In this document: piece by piece, positions 8,134-20,132 of the stretch
Numbering within the stretch: the first letter of the stretch is position 1
How the letters are laid out: the number at the start of each line of letters is the position of its first letter
Origin: Mycobacterium ostraviense
Lineage (GTDB): Bacteria > Actinomycetota > Actinomycetes > Mycobacteriales > Mycobacteriaceae
Assembly: GCF_002705925.1 (NCBI RefSeq)
Contig: NZ_NKRE01000001.1
Coordinates: forward strand, 5,421,781 to 5,478,633
Direction: 5' to 3'
Length of the DNA: 56,853 nucleotides
Made by a program: the position numbers and the translations under genes
The notes under the pieces: model-generated
The model's input: the letters and a program-made list of their open reading frames with translations, nothing else
Database searches by the model: none
What the model was told of the DNA's origin: nothing

Positions 8134-9378
8134 ATGCGGTCGTGGTCTTCTGCCCCGGTTCCCAAGCTGCCGGGACGCGGGCCGGAGCTGCGGCTATACG
8201 ACACCGCTGACCGGCAGGTGCGCCCGGTGACGCCCGGAACCAGAGCGACCATGTACGTCTGCGGGATCACCCCCTACGACGCCACGCACCTGGGACACGC
8301 CGCCACCTATCTTGCGTTCGACCTCATATATCGGCTGTGGCTGGACCTCGGCCACGACGTGCATTACGTACAGAACGTCACCGACGTCGACGACCCGCTA
8401 TTCGAACGCGCCGACCGCGACGGCGTTGACTGGCGCGAACTTGCCGAGCGCGAGGTCAGCCTCTACCGCGCCGACATGGCGGCGTTAAGGATATTGCCGC
8501 CCCACGACTATGTCGCAGCCACCGAGGCGGTCGCGGAAATGGTCGAGCTGATCGAAAAGATGGTGGCGTCCGGGGCCGCCTACACAGTCGACCCGGAAAT
8601 AGGGGAGTACCCCGACATCTATTACCGGGCGGACGCCACCGTGCAGTTCGGCTACGAGTCCGGGTGTGATCGCGACACCATGCTGCGACTGTTCGGGCAG
8701 CGCGGCGGCGACCCGGCCAGGCCCGGCAAGAGCGACGAACTCGACGCGCTACTGTGGCGCGCCGCCCGAGCGGGCGAACCCAGTTGGCCGTCGCCATTCG
8801 GTTCCGGCCGACCTGGCTGGCACATCGAATGCGCTGCTATCGCCCTCAGCCGGATCGGCAGCGGGCTCGACATCCAGGGTGGTGGCAGCGACCTGATTTT
8901 TCCGCACCACGAATTCACCGCCGCCCACGCCGAATGCGTCACCGGTGAGCGGCGATTCGCGAGGCACTATGTGCACGCGGGGATGATCGGCTGGGACGGA
9001 CACAAGATGTCCAAGAGCCGCGGCAATTTGGTTCTGGTATCGACGCTGCGCGCCCAGGGCGTCGAACCGTCGGCCATCCGGCTGGGTCTGCTGGCCGGGC
9101 ATTACCGAGCGGACCGCTATTGGACCCAGGAGATGCTCGACGAAGCCGCCGGCCGGCTGCAACGCTGGCGCACTGCGACCGCACTAGCCGCTGGTCCGGA
9201 CGCCACCGACGTTATCGCCCGAGTGCGCCGCTATCTGGCCGACGACCTCGACACACCCAAAGTTATTGCGGCACTGGACGCTTGGACCACTGATGCGCTT
9301 GAATACGGCGGCCACGACGAGAGCGCGCCGACGTCGGTGGCAACCATGATCGATGCGCTGCTGGGGGTGGACTTGTAG
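8134..9378 (+). CDS. mshC: Cysteine:glucosaminyl-inositol ligase MshC (mycothiol synthesis)
   Basis: 414 residues, the same length as in M. tuberculosis. It joins cysteine to GlcN-inositol with ATP in the third step of mycothiol synthesis. It is a class I tRNA-synthetase-like protein: CGITPYD (Cys43, zinc ligand), THLGH (residues 51-55, the HIGH-type motif), WHIECAAIA and HHEFTAAHAE (zinc and substrate site), and KMSKS (291-295). It lacks the anticodon-binding C-terminal domain of true cysteinyl-tRNA synthetases, which separates it from CysS. The ATG at 8134 follows a TAnnnT element by 7 bases. Confidence 0.97.
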   Translation: MRSWSSAPVPKLPGRGPELRLYDTADRQVRPVTPGTRATMYVCGITPYDATHLGHAATYLAFDLIYRLWLDLGHDVHYVQNVTDVDDPLFERADRDGVDWRELAEREVSLYRADMAALRILPPHDYVAATEAVAEMVELIEKMVASGAAYTVDPEIGEYPDIYYRADATVQFGYESGCDRDTMLRLFGQRGGDPARPGKSDELDALLWRAARAGEPSWPSPFGSGRPGWHIECAAIALSRIGSGLDIQGGGSDLIFPHHEFTAAHAECVTGERRFARHYVHAGMIGWDGHKMSKSRGNLVLVSTLRAQGVEPSAIRLGLLAGHYRADRYWTQEMLDEAAGRLQRWRTATALAAGPDATDVIARVRRYLADDLDTPKVIAALDAWTTDALEYGGHDESAPTSVATMIDALLGVDL

Positions 9379-9389
9379 GCCCGCAGTGG

Positions 9390-9395
9390 TACGTT
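9390..9395 (+). promoter_or_regulatory. Putative -10 element for the SDR gene
   Basis: TACGTT fits TAnnnT and ends 7 bases before the ATG at 9403, the spacing of a leaderless transcript. It lies just after the mshC stop. Confidence 0.4.
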
Positions 9396-9402
9396 TTCGG
9401 CC

Positions 9403-10284
9403 ATGACATCGGTGCAGGACAAGGTCGTCTTCATCACAGGCGCTGCTCGCGGAATCGGCGCCGAGGTCGCTCGTCGGCTGCACAACAACGGCGCCAAACT
9501 GGTGCTCACCGATGTGGGCGCAGCCGAGCTGACCACCATTGCCGCCGAGCTTGGCGGCGACGACCGCGTGCTCACGGTGGTGGCCGACGTTCGGGACCTG
9601 CCCGCGATGCAGGCCGCGGCCGACCAGGCCGTCGAAAAGTTCGGCGGGATCGACGTTGTCATCGCCAACGCCGGCATCGCCAGCTACGGCTCCGTGCTCC
9701 AGGTCGATCCGGAGGCGTTCAAGCGGGTGCTGGACGTCAACGTGCTCGGCGTCTTCCACACCGTGCGTGCCACCTTGCCGGCGGTTATCGAGCGCCGCGG
9801 CTACGTGCTGATCGTGTCGTCGCTGGCGGCCTACGCGGCGGCTCCCGGGCTGGCCCCCTACAACGCGACCAAGGCCGGAGTCGAGCTATTCGCCAACGCG
9901 CTTCGACTGGAGGTCGCCCACCACGGCGTCAGTGTCGGCTCGGCCCACATGTCCTGGATCGACACCCCACTGGTGCGTGACACCAAGGCCGATCTGCCGG
10001 CGTTCACCGAACTCCTTGCCAGACTGCCCTGGCCGCTGAACAAGACGACGTCGGTCGAGAAGTGCGCGGTGGCGTTCGTCGAGGGCATCGAGGCCCGCAA
10101 GGCGCGCGTGTTCTGCCCGGGCTGGGTGGGGCTGTTGCGGTGGCTCAAGCCGGTCCTGTCGACGTCGATCGGGGAACGCCCGATCGGCAGGACGGCCGCC
10201 GAGTTGCTGCCCCGCATGGATGCCGAAGCGGCTGCGCTCGGCCGGTCCACCAGCGCCTACAACCAGGCTCTGGAGCAGCAATAG
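9403..10284 (+). CDS. Short-chain dehydrogenase/reductase, Rv2129c-like
   Basis: 293 residues, equal to Rv2129c. Classical SDR motifs: TGAARGIG cofactor loop (residues 12-19), NAG (IANAGIA), catalytic Ser in IVSSLAAYA, and YNATK (Tyr153, Lys157). The Asp after the second strand (VLTDVGAAE) suggests NAD(H) preference, as inference. The substrate is unknown; the C-terminal part has a hydrophobic stretch (WVGLLRWLKPV) that may form a substrate lid or touch the membrane. It is followed after 21 bases by a flavin monooxygenase in the same direction, so the two may form an oxidative pair. Confidence 0.9.
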   Translation: MTSVQDKVVFITGAARGIGAEVARRLHNNGAKLVLTDVGAAELTTIAAELGGDDRVLTVVADVRDLPAMQAAADQAVEKFGGIDVVIANAGIASYGSVLQVDPEAFKRVLDVNVLGVFHTVRATLPAVIERRGYVLIVSSLAAYAAAPGLAPYNATKAGVELFANALRLEVAHHGVSVGSAHMSWIDTPLVRDTKADLPAFTELLARLPWPLNKTTSVEKCAVAFVEGIEARKARVFCPGWVGLLRWLKPVLSTSIGERPIGRTAAELLPRMDAEAAALGRSTSAYNQALEQQ

Positions 10285-10305
10285 CCGCCCCGTGCGGGTG
10301 ATGCT

Positions 10306-11496
10306 GTGAAAGTTGCCATCTGCGGCGCCGGAGTCGCCGGGCTCACCGTTGCACAGCGGTTGGCGGCGCTCGGCGCCGAGGTGGTGCTGCTGGAACGCGA
10401 ATCGGGCCCTCGGGCCCGCGGCCACATGATCGACTTCTACGGTGCCGGCTACGAGGCTGCCGAGGCGATCGGAGTTCTGCCCGCAATTCAAGGCGTCGCC
10501 TATCCTGTAGGCGAAGCCAGCTTGGTCGATCAGCACGGACGCCGAAAGGCAGGCATCCCATACCGGCAGATCGTCAAGGCGCTGGACGGCCGGCTGTGCC
10601 GGATACTTCGTCCCGACCTGGAAACGGTGTTGCGGGACAACTTGCCGCAAGAGGTGGATCTGCGCTTCGGCGCAACGGTGTCCGAGGTGGTGCAACGCGA
10701 GGAGCGGGTAACCGTGACGCTCGACGGCGGCGCGCAGCTAGACGCCGATCTGTTGGTCGGCGCCGACGGTATCCACTCCACCGTGCGGGCGCTGGTGTTC
10801 GGTCCTGAGCAGTGCTATCTGCACCATCCCGGGTTCCGCTGCGCCACCTTCCTGCTCGACCCTCCCAGCATCGGTGGAGCGGCCGGCGATCATGTCGTCC
10901 TCACCGACACCGTGGACCGCCAGCTGGGCCTCCACGTGCTGCGAGACGGCCGCACTGCGGTGTCGGCGGTGTATCGGGCGTCCAACGCAAACCTGCCGCA
11001 CGACACTCGCGCCGCCTTGCGCGACAAGTACGCGGGGATGAGTCGGTGGGTCACCGAGGTACTCGACCGATGCCCGGAATCCGAGGAGGTCGACGACAAC
11101 CGGGTGGCGCAGCTGGAGCTGCCGCGCTGGAGTAGCAAGCGAGTGGTGCTGATCGGCGACGCCGGCTTCGCGGTGTCCATGCTGATCGGTCAGGGCGCGT
11201 CGCTGGCCGTCGCCGGTGCCTACGTGTTGGCAGAACAGCTGCGCAGCACCTCGTCGGTGGAGCGCGCGTTGAGCTTTTACGAGCGGCTGTGGCGCCCGGT
11301 GGTGGAGGAGAAGCAAAGGAGCGGTCGGGCCGCCACCGGCTGGCTGTGGCCGGCACCGTCGCAGTCCGCGATCCGCCGCGCCACGCTGCGGCTCACGTGG
11401 CGTCCGTTGGTCGATCGGTTCCTCGAAACGACCCTGGCCGGTGAACCGACGGCCGTCATCCCCATGCTTCGGTTGGGGCAGCCGGAACGTGACTAG
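10306..11496 (+). CDS. FAD-dependent aromatic-type monooxygenase
   Basis: 396 residues from the GTG at 10306. It has the PF01494-type flavin monooxygenase pattern: CGAGVAG dinucleotide motif (residues 6-12), ALGAEVVLLERE, LLVGADGIHSTVR (the DG motif), and LIGDAGFAVSMLIGQGASLAVAGA (the GD motif contacting FAD ribityl). Such enzymes hydroxylate or epoxidise small organic molecules with NAD(P)H and oxygen; the substrate is unknown. I do not recall a gene of this type at this position in H37Rv. It converges on the PAC2 gene: the palindrome CTAG at 11493-11496 supplies the TAG stop for both. Confidence 0.9.
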   Translation: MKVAICGAGVAGLTVAQRLAALGAEVVLLERESGPRARGHMIDFYGAGYEAAEAIGVLPAIQGVAYPVGEASLVDQHGRRKAGIPYRQIVKALDGRLCRILRPDLETVLRDNLPQEVDLRFGATVSEVVQREERVTVTLDGGAQLDADLLVGADGIHSTVRALVFGPEQCYLHHPGFRCATFLLDPPSIGGAAGDHVVLTDTVDRQLGLHVLRDGRTAVSAVYRASNANLPHDTRAALRDKYAGMSRWVTEVLDRCPESEEVDDNRVAQLELPRWSSKRVVLIGDAGFAVSMLIGQGASLAVAGAYVLAEQLRSTSSVERALSFYERLWRPVVEEKQRSGRAATGWLWPAPSQSAIRRATLRLTWRPLVDRFLETTLAGEPTAVIPMLRLGQPERD

Positions 11497-12383
11497 CGGC
11501 CGAACCCCGGGCGACGCCGCCGCAGATAGCGCTCGAACTCGGCGGCCAGCGCGTCGCCGTCGATCGTGCTGAGCACGTCGTTGACGTCGACTGCGGCGTC
11601 GCCGTGCTTCTCGAGCGACTGCACGTACTCGGCCAGCTCGTCGTCTTCGGCGGCCATCTCGGTGATCTCGCGCTCCCAGGCCTCGGCCTGTGTCGGCAGG
11701 TCGCCCAGCGGCACCTCGACATCGAGCACGTCTTCGACGCGATGCAGCAGCGCCACCGTGGCTTTCGGGTTCGGTGGGTGCGACACGTAGTGCGGCACCG
11801 CAGCCCAGAACGTCACCGCCGGGATACCCGCAGCCACGCACGCATATTGGAACACCCCGGCAATGCCCGTCGGCCCCTCGTAGCGGGTTTCCTGCAACCC
11901 GAAGATCCGTGCCGAGTCCGGGGAGTACGCCGCACCCGACACCGGCACCGGACGAGTGTGCGGGGTATCGGCCAGCAGCGCTCCGAGAATGACGACGGTG
12001 TCCACATTGAGCTTGTCGACGATGTCCAGCAGCTCGGCGCAAAAGGTGCGCCAGCGCATGTTCGGCTCCACCCCGTGCATCAAGACCACGTCACGGTCGC
12101 TGCCAGGCGGGCGGCAGTGTGAGATGCGCATGGCCGGCCACTCCAGTTCCCTGGTGACTCCGTCGACCTGACGGATGACCGGGCGATTCACCTGGTAGTC
12201 GTAGTACGCCTCGTCGTCGATCTCCACGATGGGACGCGCATCCCAGATGTCCGCCAAGTGCGCCACCGCATCGCTGGCCGCGTCCCCGGCGTCGTTCCAG
12301 CCCTCGAAAGCCGCCACGACGACGGTGTTGTGCAGGTCGGGCAGCAATTGGCCGCCGTCGGGCTCGGCATCCGGCAGAGTCAC
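11493..12383 (-). CDS. PAC2 family (proteasome assembly chaperone-like) protein, Rv2125-like
   Basis: 296 residues from the GTG at 12383. Family marks: VVVAAFEGWNDAGDAAS at the N-terminus, VVLMHGVEPNMRW, VVILGALLADTPHTRPVPV, and EGPTGIAGVF. The PAC2 fold is related to eukaryotic proteasome-assembly chaperones, but a role with the bacterial proteasome is not shown; the proteasome genes lie 20 kb away. The C-terminus is acidic and probably helical. It is divergent from metH with an 83-base gap. A TAnnnT hexamer lies 6 bases upstream of the start. Confidence 0.9.
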   Translation of the reverse strand: MTLPDAEPDGGQLLPDLHNTVVVAAFEGWNDAGDAASDAVAHLADIWDARPIVEIDDEAYYDYQVNRPVIRQVDGVTRELEWPAMRISHCRPPGSDRDVVLMHGVEPNMRWRTFCAELLDIVDKLNVDTVVILGALLADTPHTRPVPVSGAAYSPDSARIFGLQETRYEGPTGIAGVFQYACVAAGIPAVTFWAAVPHYVSHPPNPKATVALLHRVEDVLDVEVPLGDLPTQAEAWEREITEMAAEDDELAEYVQSLEKHGDAAVDVNDVLSTIDGDALAAEFERYLRRRRPGFGR

Positions 12384-12389
12384 ACGATC

Positions 12390-12395
12390 AGCGTA
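12390..12395 (-). promoter_or_regulatory. Putative -10 element for the PAC2 gene
   Basis: On the minus strand TACGCT fits TAnnnT and ends 6 bases before the GTG at 12383, consistent with leaderless transcription. Confidence 0.35.
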
Positions 12396-12454
12396 CGGCC
12401 TGGGCCTGACCTGTCAGAGCGCTGTCAACGACTGAGGCAAATCCATAGGCCGAC

Positions 12455-12460
12455 TATTCT
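12455..12460 (+). promoter_or_regulatory. Putative -10 element for metH
   Basis: TATTCT fits TAnnnT and ends 6 bases before the metH GTG at 12467, so the mRNA would be leaderless. The 83-base divergent gap is too short for a cobalamin riboswitch, and no such conserved box is seen. Confidence 0.45.
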
Positions 12461-12466
12461 TGCCAT

Positions 12467-16054
<3,588 letters not shown>

Positions 16055-16146
16055 CCCGGTACTCCGCTGAGTGCGGCCACCGAGGTCAGCACCGTCCTTG
16101 CTGGTAGGTAGCCCGAAACGACTGCACGCCAACGATGTTCGCGGCG

Positions 16147-18501
16147 TTACTGCTTGGTGAACGCGATCTTCATCTGCGCTTGGTAGTCCTCGACGTGCTC
16201 GCCGCTGACGTCGATGATCACGCGGTGGATTCGGCCGTCGAACGCAAATGGCGGGTCATAGTCGGGGGTTACCGACGAGCCGGTGTTGGCGCCGACCAGC
16301 ATCGCCCCGCCTTGGGCCAACCGCAGGGGGGTGGTCACCGGAAACTCGCCGCGGCCGACCTCGGAGCCGTCGACGAACAGCGTCACATCGCCCGGAGTTC
16401 CTCTGCCGTTCTTGAGGTCCACCGGACCTGTGGGGGTGAATTCCACGCTGAGGAAGTGCCGCCCCGCTGGGATCCGTTGCGCCGAGCGGATCGTGAAGAT
16501 CTCCTTGGCGACGTAGTTGTGCGCATAGCAGAGCTGACAGTCCTTGATGTACAAGGTGATTCCCCCGTCATTGCCGCCCATGGACAGCAGGACGCCCGAG
16601 GATTCCTCGGTGAGCTCAACCTCGGCGCTGATCGAGTAGGGCCGGTTGAGGATCTTGGGTGCGGCGGCCGCCGGAATAGCCTGGGTGCCGGGATAGAGGA
16701 CGTATCGAGTGCGGTTTGCGGCGGCAATCTGCGGACGCTCCACGAAAGCGCGGGCCAGGCCGCGGCTGTCGATTGGCAACACGTTGTATTTTCCGGCTTC
16801 GCTGTACCAGAGCGTGATCATCGCGGTCAGCCGCGCCCGCTCCTGCCCGGCCAGGTTGGTGGTCTCGGCGGGATCCTGCGCGACGTGGTAGAGCTCCCAC
16901 CCGCATTCATCGAGCTGACTGAGCAACTCCGCGGTGATCACGTCGCCGAATTTGTGGGCGGATTCGGCGAACGACGTTCCCGGCCAAGGACATACCGCGC
17001 GCCACCCGTCGTGGTAGATCGAGCGGTGGCCCAACATCTCGAAGTACTGGGTGAGGTGGCGGGTGGGGGCGGCGGCGTCGTCGAAGGTGTGCGCGAAGCT
17101 GACCCCTTCGATCGGCGACTGGGTAACCCCGCCGATCGACGTCGGTGGGTCAATGCGCAGCGCCTCGAGCACCGTCGGGACCATGTCGATCAGATGGGTG
17201 TACTGGGAACGCACCTCGCCTCGCGCGGCGATACCGCGCCGCCAGGTGACGATCAACGGGTCGCTGGAGCCGCCGCGGTAAGTCTCGCGCTTCCACCGCC
17301 GAAACGGGGTGTTGCCGGCGTGGGTCCAGCCCCACGGGAAGTGGTTGAACACCGTAGGGCCGCCGATCTCGTCGATGCGGGCCAACCCCTCCTCGACGGT
17401 GTCGGAGACGTTGTTGAAGAAGCGGACCTCGGTGACCGAGCCGGTGGGGCCTCCCTCGGCGCTGGCCCCGTTGTCCGAGACCAGCATGATCACCGTGTTG
17501 TCGTACTCATGCAGGTCTTTGAGGAACCGCACGAGTTCGCCGATGTAGTGGTCGGTGTGTTCGAGGAAGCCGGCGAACACCTCCATCATCCGCGCGTAGA
17601 GCCGGCGTTCGTCGGCCGGCAGCGTTTCCCAGCCCGCGACATCGGGATCGGGTGCAGACAGCTCGGCCGTTGCGGGCACCAGCCCGAGTTCTTTTTGTCG
17701 CTGGAACACCTGCTGGCGGTAGACCTCCCAGCCGCTGTCGAACTTGCCGGCATAGCGGTCGGCCCATTGTTTGGGCACATGGTGGGGTGAGTGCGTCGCG
17801 CCGGGGGCGAAGTAGAGGAAGAACGGCTTGTCCGGGGCGACCTGCTTGGCGTCGGCAATCATTGCCTTGGCCTTGTTCACCAGATCGGGCGTCAGGTGAT
17901 AGCCCTGCTCCGGGGTGGCCTCGGGTTCGGTTTGCGAATTGTCCCGCACCAGATCCGGGTAGTACTGGTGGGTGTCGCCGCCCAGGAAGCCGTAGTAGCG
18001 TTGGAACCCGCGCCCCAGCGGCCAGCGGTCGTAGGGCCCGGCCGCGGTCATCGTTTCCTCCGGTGCCAGATGCCATTTACCGACGCAGTAGGTGTTGTAG
18101 CCCTGGGCCCGCAGAATTTCGGAGAGGAAGCCGTTCTCGAAGGGTATGTAACCGTCGGAGCCGGGAAATCCGGTCGACCCGTTGGTCAGACATGCCAGGT
18201 GGTTGGAGTGGTGGTTACGGCCGTTGAGGATGCAGGAGCGCGACGGCGAGCACAGCGCGGTGGTATGCATGTTGGAATAGCGCAGGCCGTCGGCGGCCAG
18301 GGCGTCGATGTTCGGGGTCGAGATCGGACTGCCGTAGCAGCCCAGGTGCCCGTATCCGGTGTCGTCGAGCACGATGAACACCACATTCGGCGCGTCTTCG
18401 CGGGGGCGCTTGAAAGCCGGCCAGGCCGGCGTCGACTCGTCAGCGGTGCGGCCGATGACGCCGGGAAACGTTGTGCCGGGCTGATATTCGGTGATTGCCA
18501 T
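16147..18501 (-). CDS. Arylsulfatase (type I, formylglycine)
   Basis: 784 residues, close to AtsA/AtsD-size mycobacterial sulfatases. It hydrolyses sulfate esters after conversion of Cys84 to formylglycine in the signature CSPSR (84-88). Metal-binding Asp-Asp lies in VFIVLDDTGYGH near the N-terminus; VGKWHL carries a conserved Lys and His; a second metal pair is in LVSDNGAS. The last about 180 residues form a beta-rich domain typical of this subfamily. No signal peptide is seen, so it is probably cytosolic. The ATG at 18501 has GAGGA 8 bases upstream. It lies next to a degraded sulfatase fragment, so two copies may once have been present. Confidence 0.92.
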   Translation of the reverse strand: MAITEYQPGTTFPGVIGRTADESTPAWPAFKRPREDAPNVVFIVLDDTGYGHLGCYGSPISTPNIDALAADGLRYSNMHTTALCSPSRSCILNGRNHHSNHLACLTNGSTGFPGSDGYIPFENGFLSEILRAQGYNTYCVGKWHLAPEETMTAAGPYDRWPLGRGFQRYYGFLGGDTHQYYPDLVRDNSQTEPEATPEQGYHLTPDLVNKAKAMIADAKQVAPDKPFFLYFAPGATHSPHHVPKQWADRYAGKFDSGWEVYRQQVFQRQKELGLVPATAELSAPDPDVAGWETLPADERRLYARMMEVFAGFLEHTDHYIGELVRFLKDLHEYDNTVIMLVSDNGASAEGGPTGSVTEVRFFNNVSDTVEEGLARIDEIGGPTVFNHFPWGWTHAGNTPFRRWKRETYRGGSSDPLIVTWRRGIAARGEVRSQYTHLIDMVPTVLEALRIDPPTSIGGVTQSPIEGVSFAHTFDDAAAPTRHLTQYFEMLGHRSIYHDGWRAVCPWPGTSFAESAHKFGDVITAELLSQLDECGWELYHVAQDPAETTNLAGQERARLTAMITLWYSEAGKYNVLPIDSRGLARAFVERPQIAAANRTRYVLYPGTQAIPAAAAPKILNRPYSISAEVELTEESSGVLLSMGGNDGGITLYIKDCQLCYAHNYVAKEIFTIRSAQRIPAGRHFLSVEFTPTGPVDLKNGRGTPGDVTLFVDGSEVGRGEFPVTTPLRLAQGGAMLVGANTGSSVTPDYDPPFAFDGRIHRVIIDVSGEHVEDYQAQMKIAFTKQ

Positions 18502-18517
18502 GGATTCCTCGCTTCGG

Positions 18518-18733
18518 CTAACGGTGTCGGGCCGGGTTGAGTTGGTTCAACAACTCGTCAACGTCGAGGCCGAAACTGCGCATCCGAGGCGGGAATTCAT
18601 GCAACGTCGCAAGGAACCCCAGCATCGACATGATGGTGGGAATCCAGTCCTCCATCGCCGTGAACCCGCCGGTGGCGACGCCGGCCGGGATCACGCCGGG
18701 CCAGCGCGCCACCTCGGGATCATAAGCCACGTA
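18518..18733 (-). pseudogene. Remnant of a second arylsulfatase
   Basis: About 71 codons retain sulfatase sequence but nothing upstream does. ARWPGVIPAG and FTAMEDWIPTIMSMLG match the middle of type I sulfatases. FPPRMRSFGLDVDELLNQL resembles their C-terminal end and is joined only a few residues later, so a large internal segment is gone. The catalytic Cys region and both metal sites are absent. It lies immediately upstream of the intact sulfatase on the same strand. It is probably the decayed partner of a tandem pair. Confidence 0.7.
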
Positions 18734-18819
18734 GCTGCGAGGCCTCCGGTGGACCGGCAGAGTGCGCCGAGCACGCTGGGAGGCTTGGCCGGCCGTGCGG
18801 GTCATCGATGTCTGGCGGG

Positions 18820-19662
18820 TCAGTCCGTGGCGTGGCGGTTGCAGATCTGTCGCGCGAGTGCTGCGAAGGCGTCGCGTACGGCAGTTGGTTGGTCGATCCA
18901 GGGGAAGTGGCCCGCCTTGTCGATGACGCGCCAGGCCGTATTCAGGGTGTGGAATTGCTTGTCCTGCCACAACGTTTGCGTCACGATGCGGTCTGCCGAG
19001 CCGCTCACGACGAGTGTGGGCAGTGTTGTTGGCCACCAGGCTGATTGGTAGTCACGATCGAAATTGGCTTCGGACCATTGCGCAGCCTGACTGTTGTAGG
19101 GCATGCGCGCCAGGATTTCCACCCCACGGGCAATGGTGGCGGGGGCGAAGTTCCACGGCGCAGATTCGATGGCGACGCGGCGAAGGTTATCGTCGGTGGG
19201 ATCGGATAGGTACCGGGCTGTGGCTTGGTCAACCCCCGGTAAGGGATTATGACGTGTCATCTGCTCGAACACCGGTATCCACGATGCGTCGGGGGCGGTG
19301 CTGATGAGCACCAGACCTTCCAAACATCCATCCAATGCGGGAACAGAGAGCAGGTACTCGCCGCCGGTGGAATGTCCGACAAAAACGGGATGTGTAACGG
19401 CGTGGGCGGCTTCAAGCAGAACGTGGGGCCATCGGCGGTAGGGATCGGCGGGTGCTCCTGGAGCGTTGACGTTGGAGCCATCACCAGGCAGGTCGACCAT
19501 CCACGAGCAGCCGGGCACGTCGACCGTGTCGACCAGTTCGTGCAGGCTCTCGGAACCGATTCCCGGGCCGCCGGGAAGAAACAGCCAGTTCAGATCCCCG
19601 GCACGACTGACTCGTCGGCGCAACCGCACTCCAGACGTTGTCCACCGAATATCTGGGAGCAC
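18820..19662 (-). CDS. Alpha/beta hydrolase, proline iminopeptidase-like
   Basis: 280 residues from a GTG at 19662. Catalytic triad candidates: Ser in VGHSTGGEYLL, Asp in VSGSADRIV, His in DKAGHFPWID. LPGGPGIGSE supplies the oxyanion loop and resembles the HGGPG loop of proline iminopeptidases, which gives the best family guess; the substrate is unknown. No signal peptide is seen. Gaps on both sides are short and hold no other gene I can support. It is divergent from hisE across 186 bases in which I see no clear regulatory site. Confidence 0.85.
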   Translation of the reverse strand: MLPDIRWTTSGVRLRRRVSRAGDLNWLFLPGGPGIGSESLHELVDTVDVPGCSWMVDLPGDGSNVNAPGAPADPYRRWPHVLLEAAHAVTHPVFVGHSTGGEYLLSVPALDGCLEGLVLISTAPDASWIPVFEQMTRHNPLPGVDQATARYLSDPTDDNLRRVAIESAPWNFAPATIARGVEILARMPYNSQAAQWSEANFDRDYQSAWWPTTLPTLVVSGSADRIVTQTLWQDKQFHTLNTAWRVIDKAGHFPWIDQPTAVRDAFAALARQICNRHATD

Positions 19663-19848
19663 TATCGAAAACCCTGTTCGGCGCGAACGGAAGTCGTCGA
19701 ATGCAATCTTGCGGCCAAGCTAACACAGTAGCCGGCCGCCCGAGACCGGCCGCGCCCAGCAGTCGGACGGCCACAGGGGCAATCACAGGTCGGAGTTGGC
19801 CGCCGAGCAAGGGTACGACGAAACCGCCGTGACTCCGCTCGCCGGCGC

Positions 19849-20130
19849 ATGAAACAATCGCTGGCCGTGAAGACCTTCGAGGATCTGTTCGCCGAACTCG
19901 GCGATCGTGCCCGCAACCGGCCCGCCGGCAGCGCAACGGTGGCTGCGCTGGACGCCGGGGTGCATTGGCTGGGCAAGAAGATCCTGGAGGAAGCCGGCGA
20001 GGTATGGCTGGCCGCCGAGCACGAAGCCAACGATGCCCTGGCCGAGGAGATCAGCCAGTTGCTGTACTGGACACAGGTGCTGATGATCTCGCGCGGACTG
20101 TCCCTCGACGACGTCTACCGGAAGCTGTGA
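19849..20130 (+). CDS. hisE: Phosphoribosyl-ATP pyrophosphatase
   Basis: 93 residues, equal to M. tuberculosis HisE. It hydrolyses phosphoribosyl-ATP to phosphoribosyl-AMP, step two of histidine synthesis. The all-alpha MazG-like fold is marked by KKILEEAGEVWLAAEHE and EEISQLLYWTQVLM, whose acidic residues bind magnesium. It is followed by hisG two bases after its stop, so steps one and two of the pathway are co-expressed. Confidence 0.97.
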   Translation: MKQSLAVKTFEDLFAELGDRARNRPAGSATVAALDAGVHWLGKKILEEAGEVWLAAEHEANDALAEEISQLLYWTQVLMISRGLSLDDVYRKL

Positions 20131-20132
20131 GC

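Noticed and set aside
12384..12466. Cobalamin riboswitch upstream of metH
   Set aside because: The gap is only 83 bases, has no B12-box-like sequence, and the promoter appears leaderless.
16135..17790. 551-residue plus-strand frame antisense to the sulfatase
   Set aside because: Low-complexity shadow composition; the sulfatase on the other strand has all catalytic motifs.
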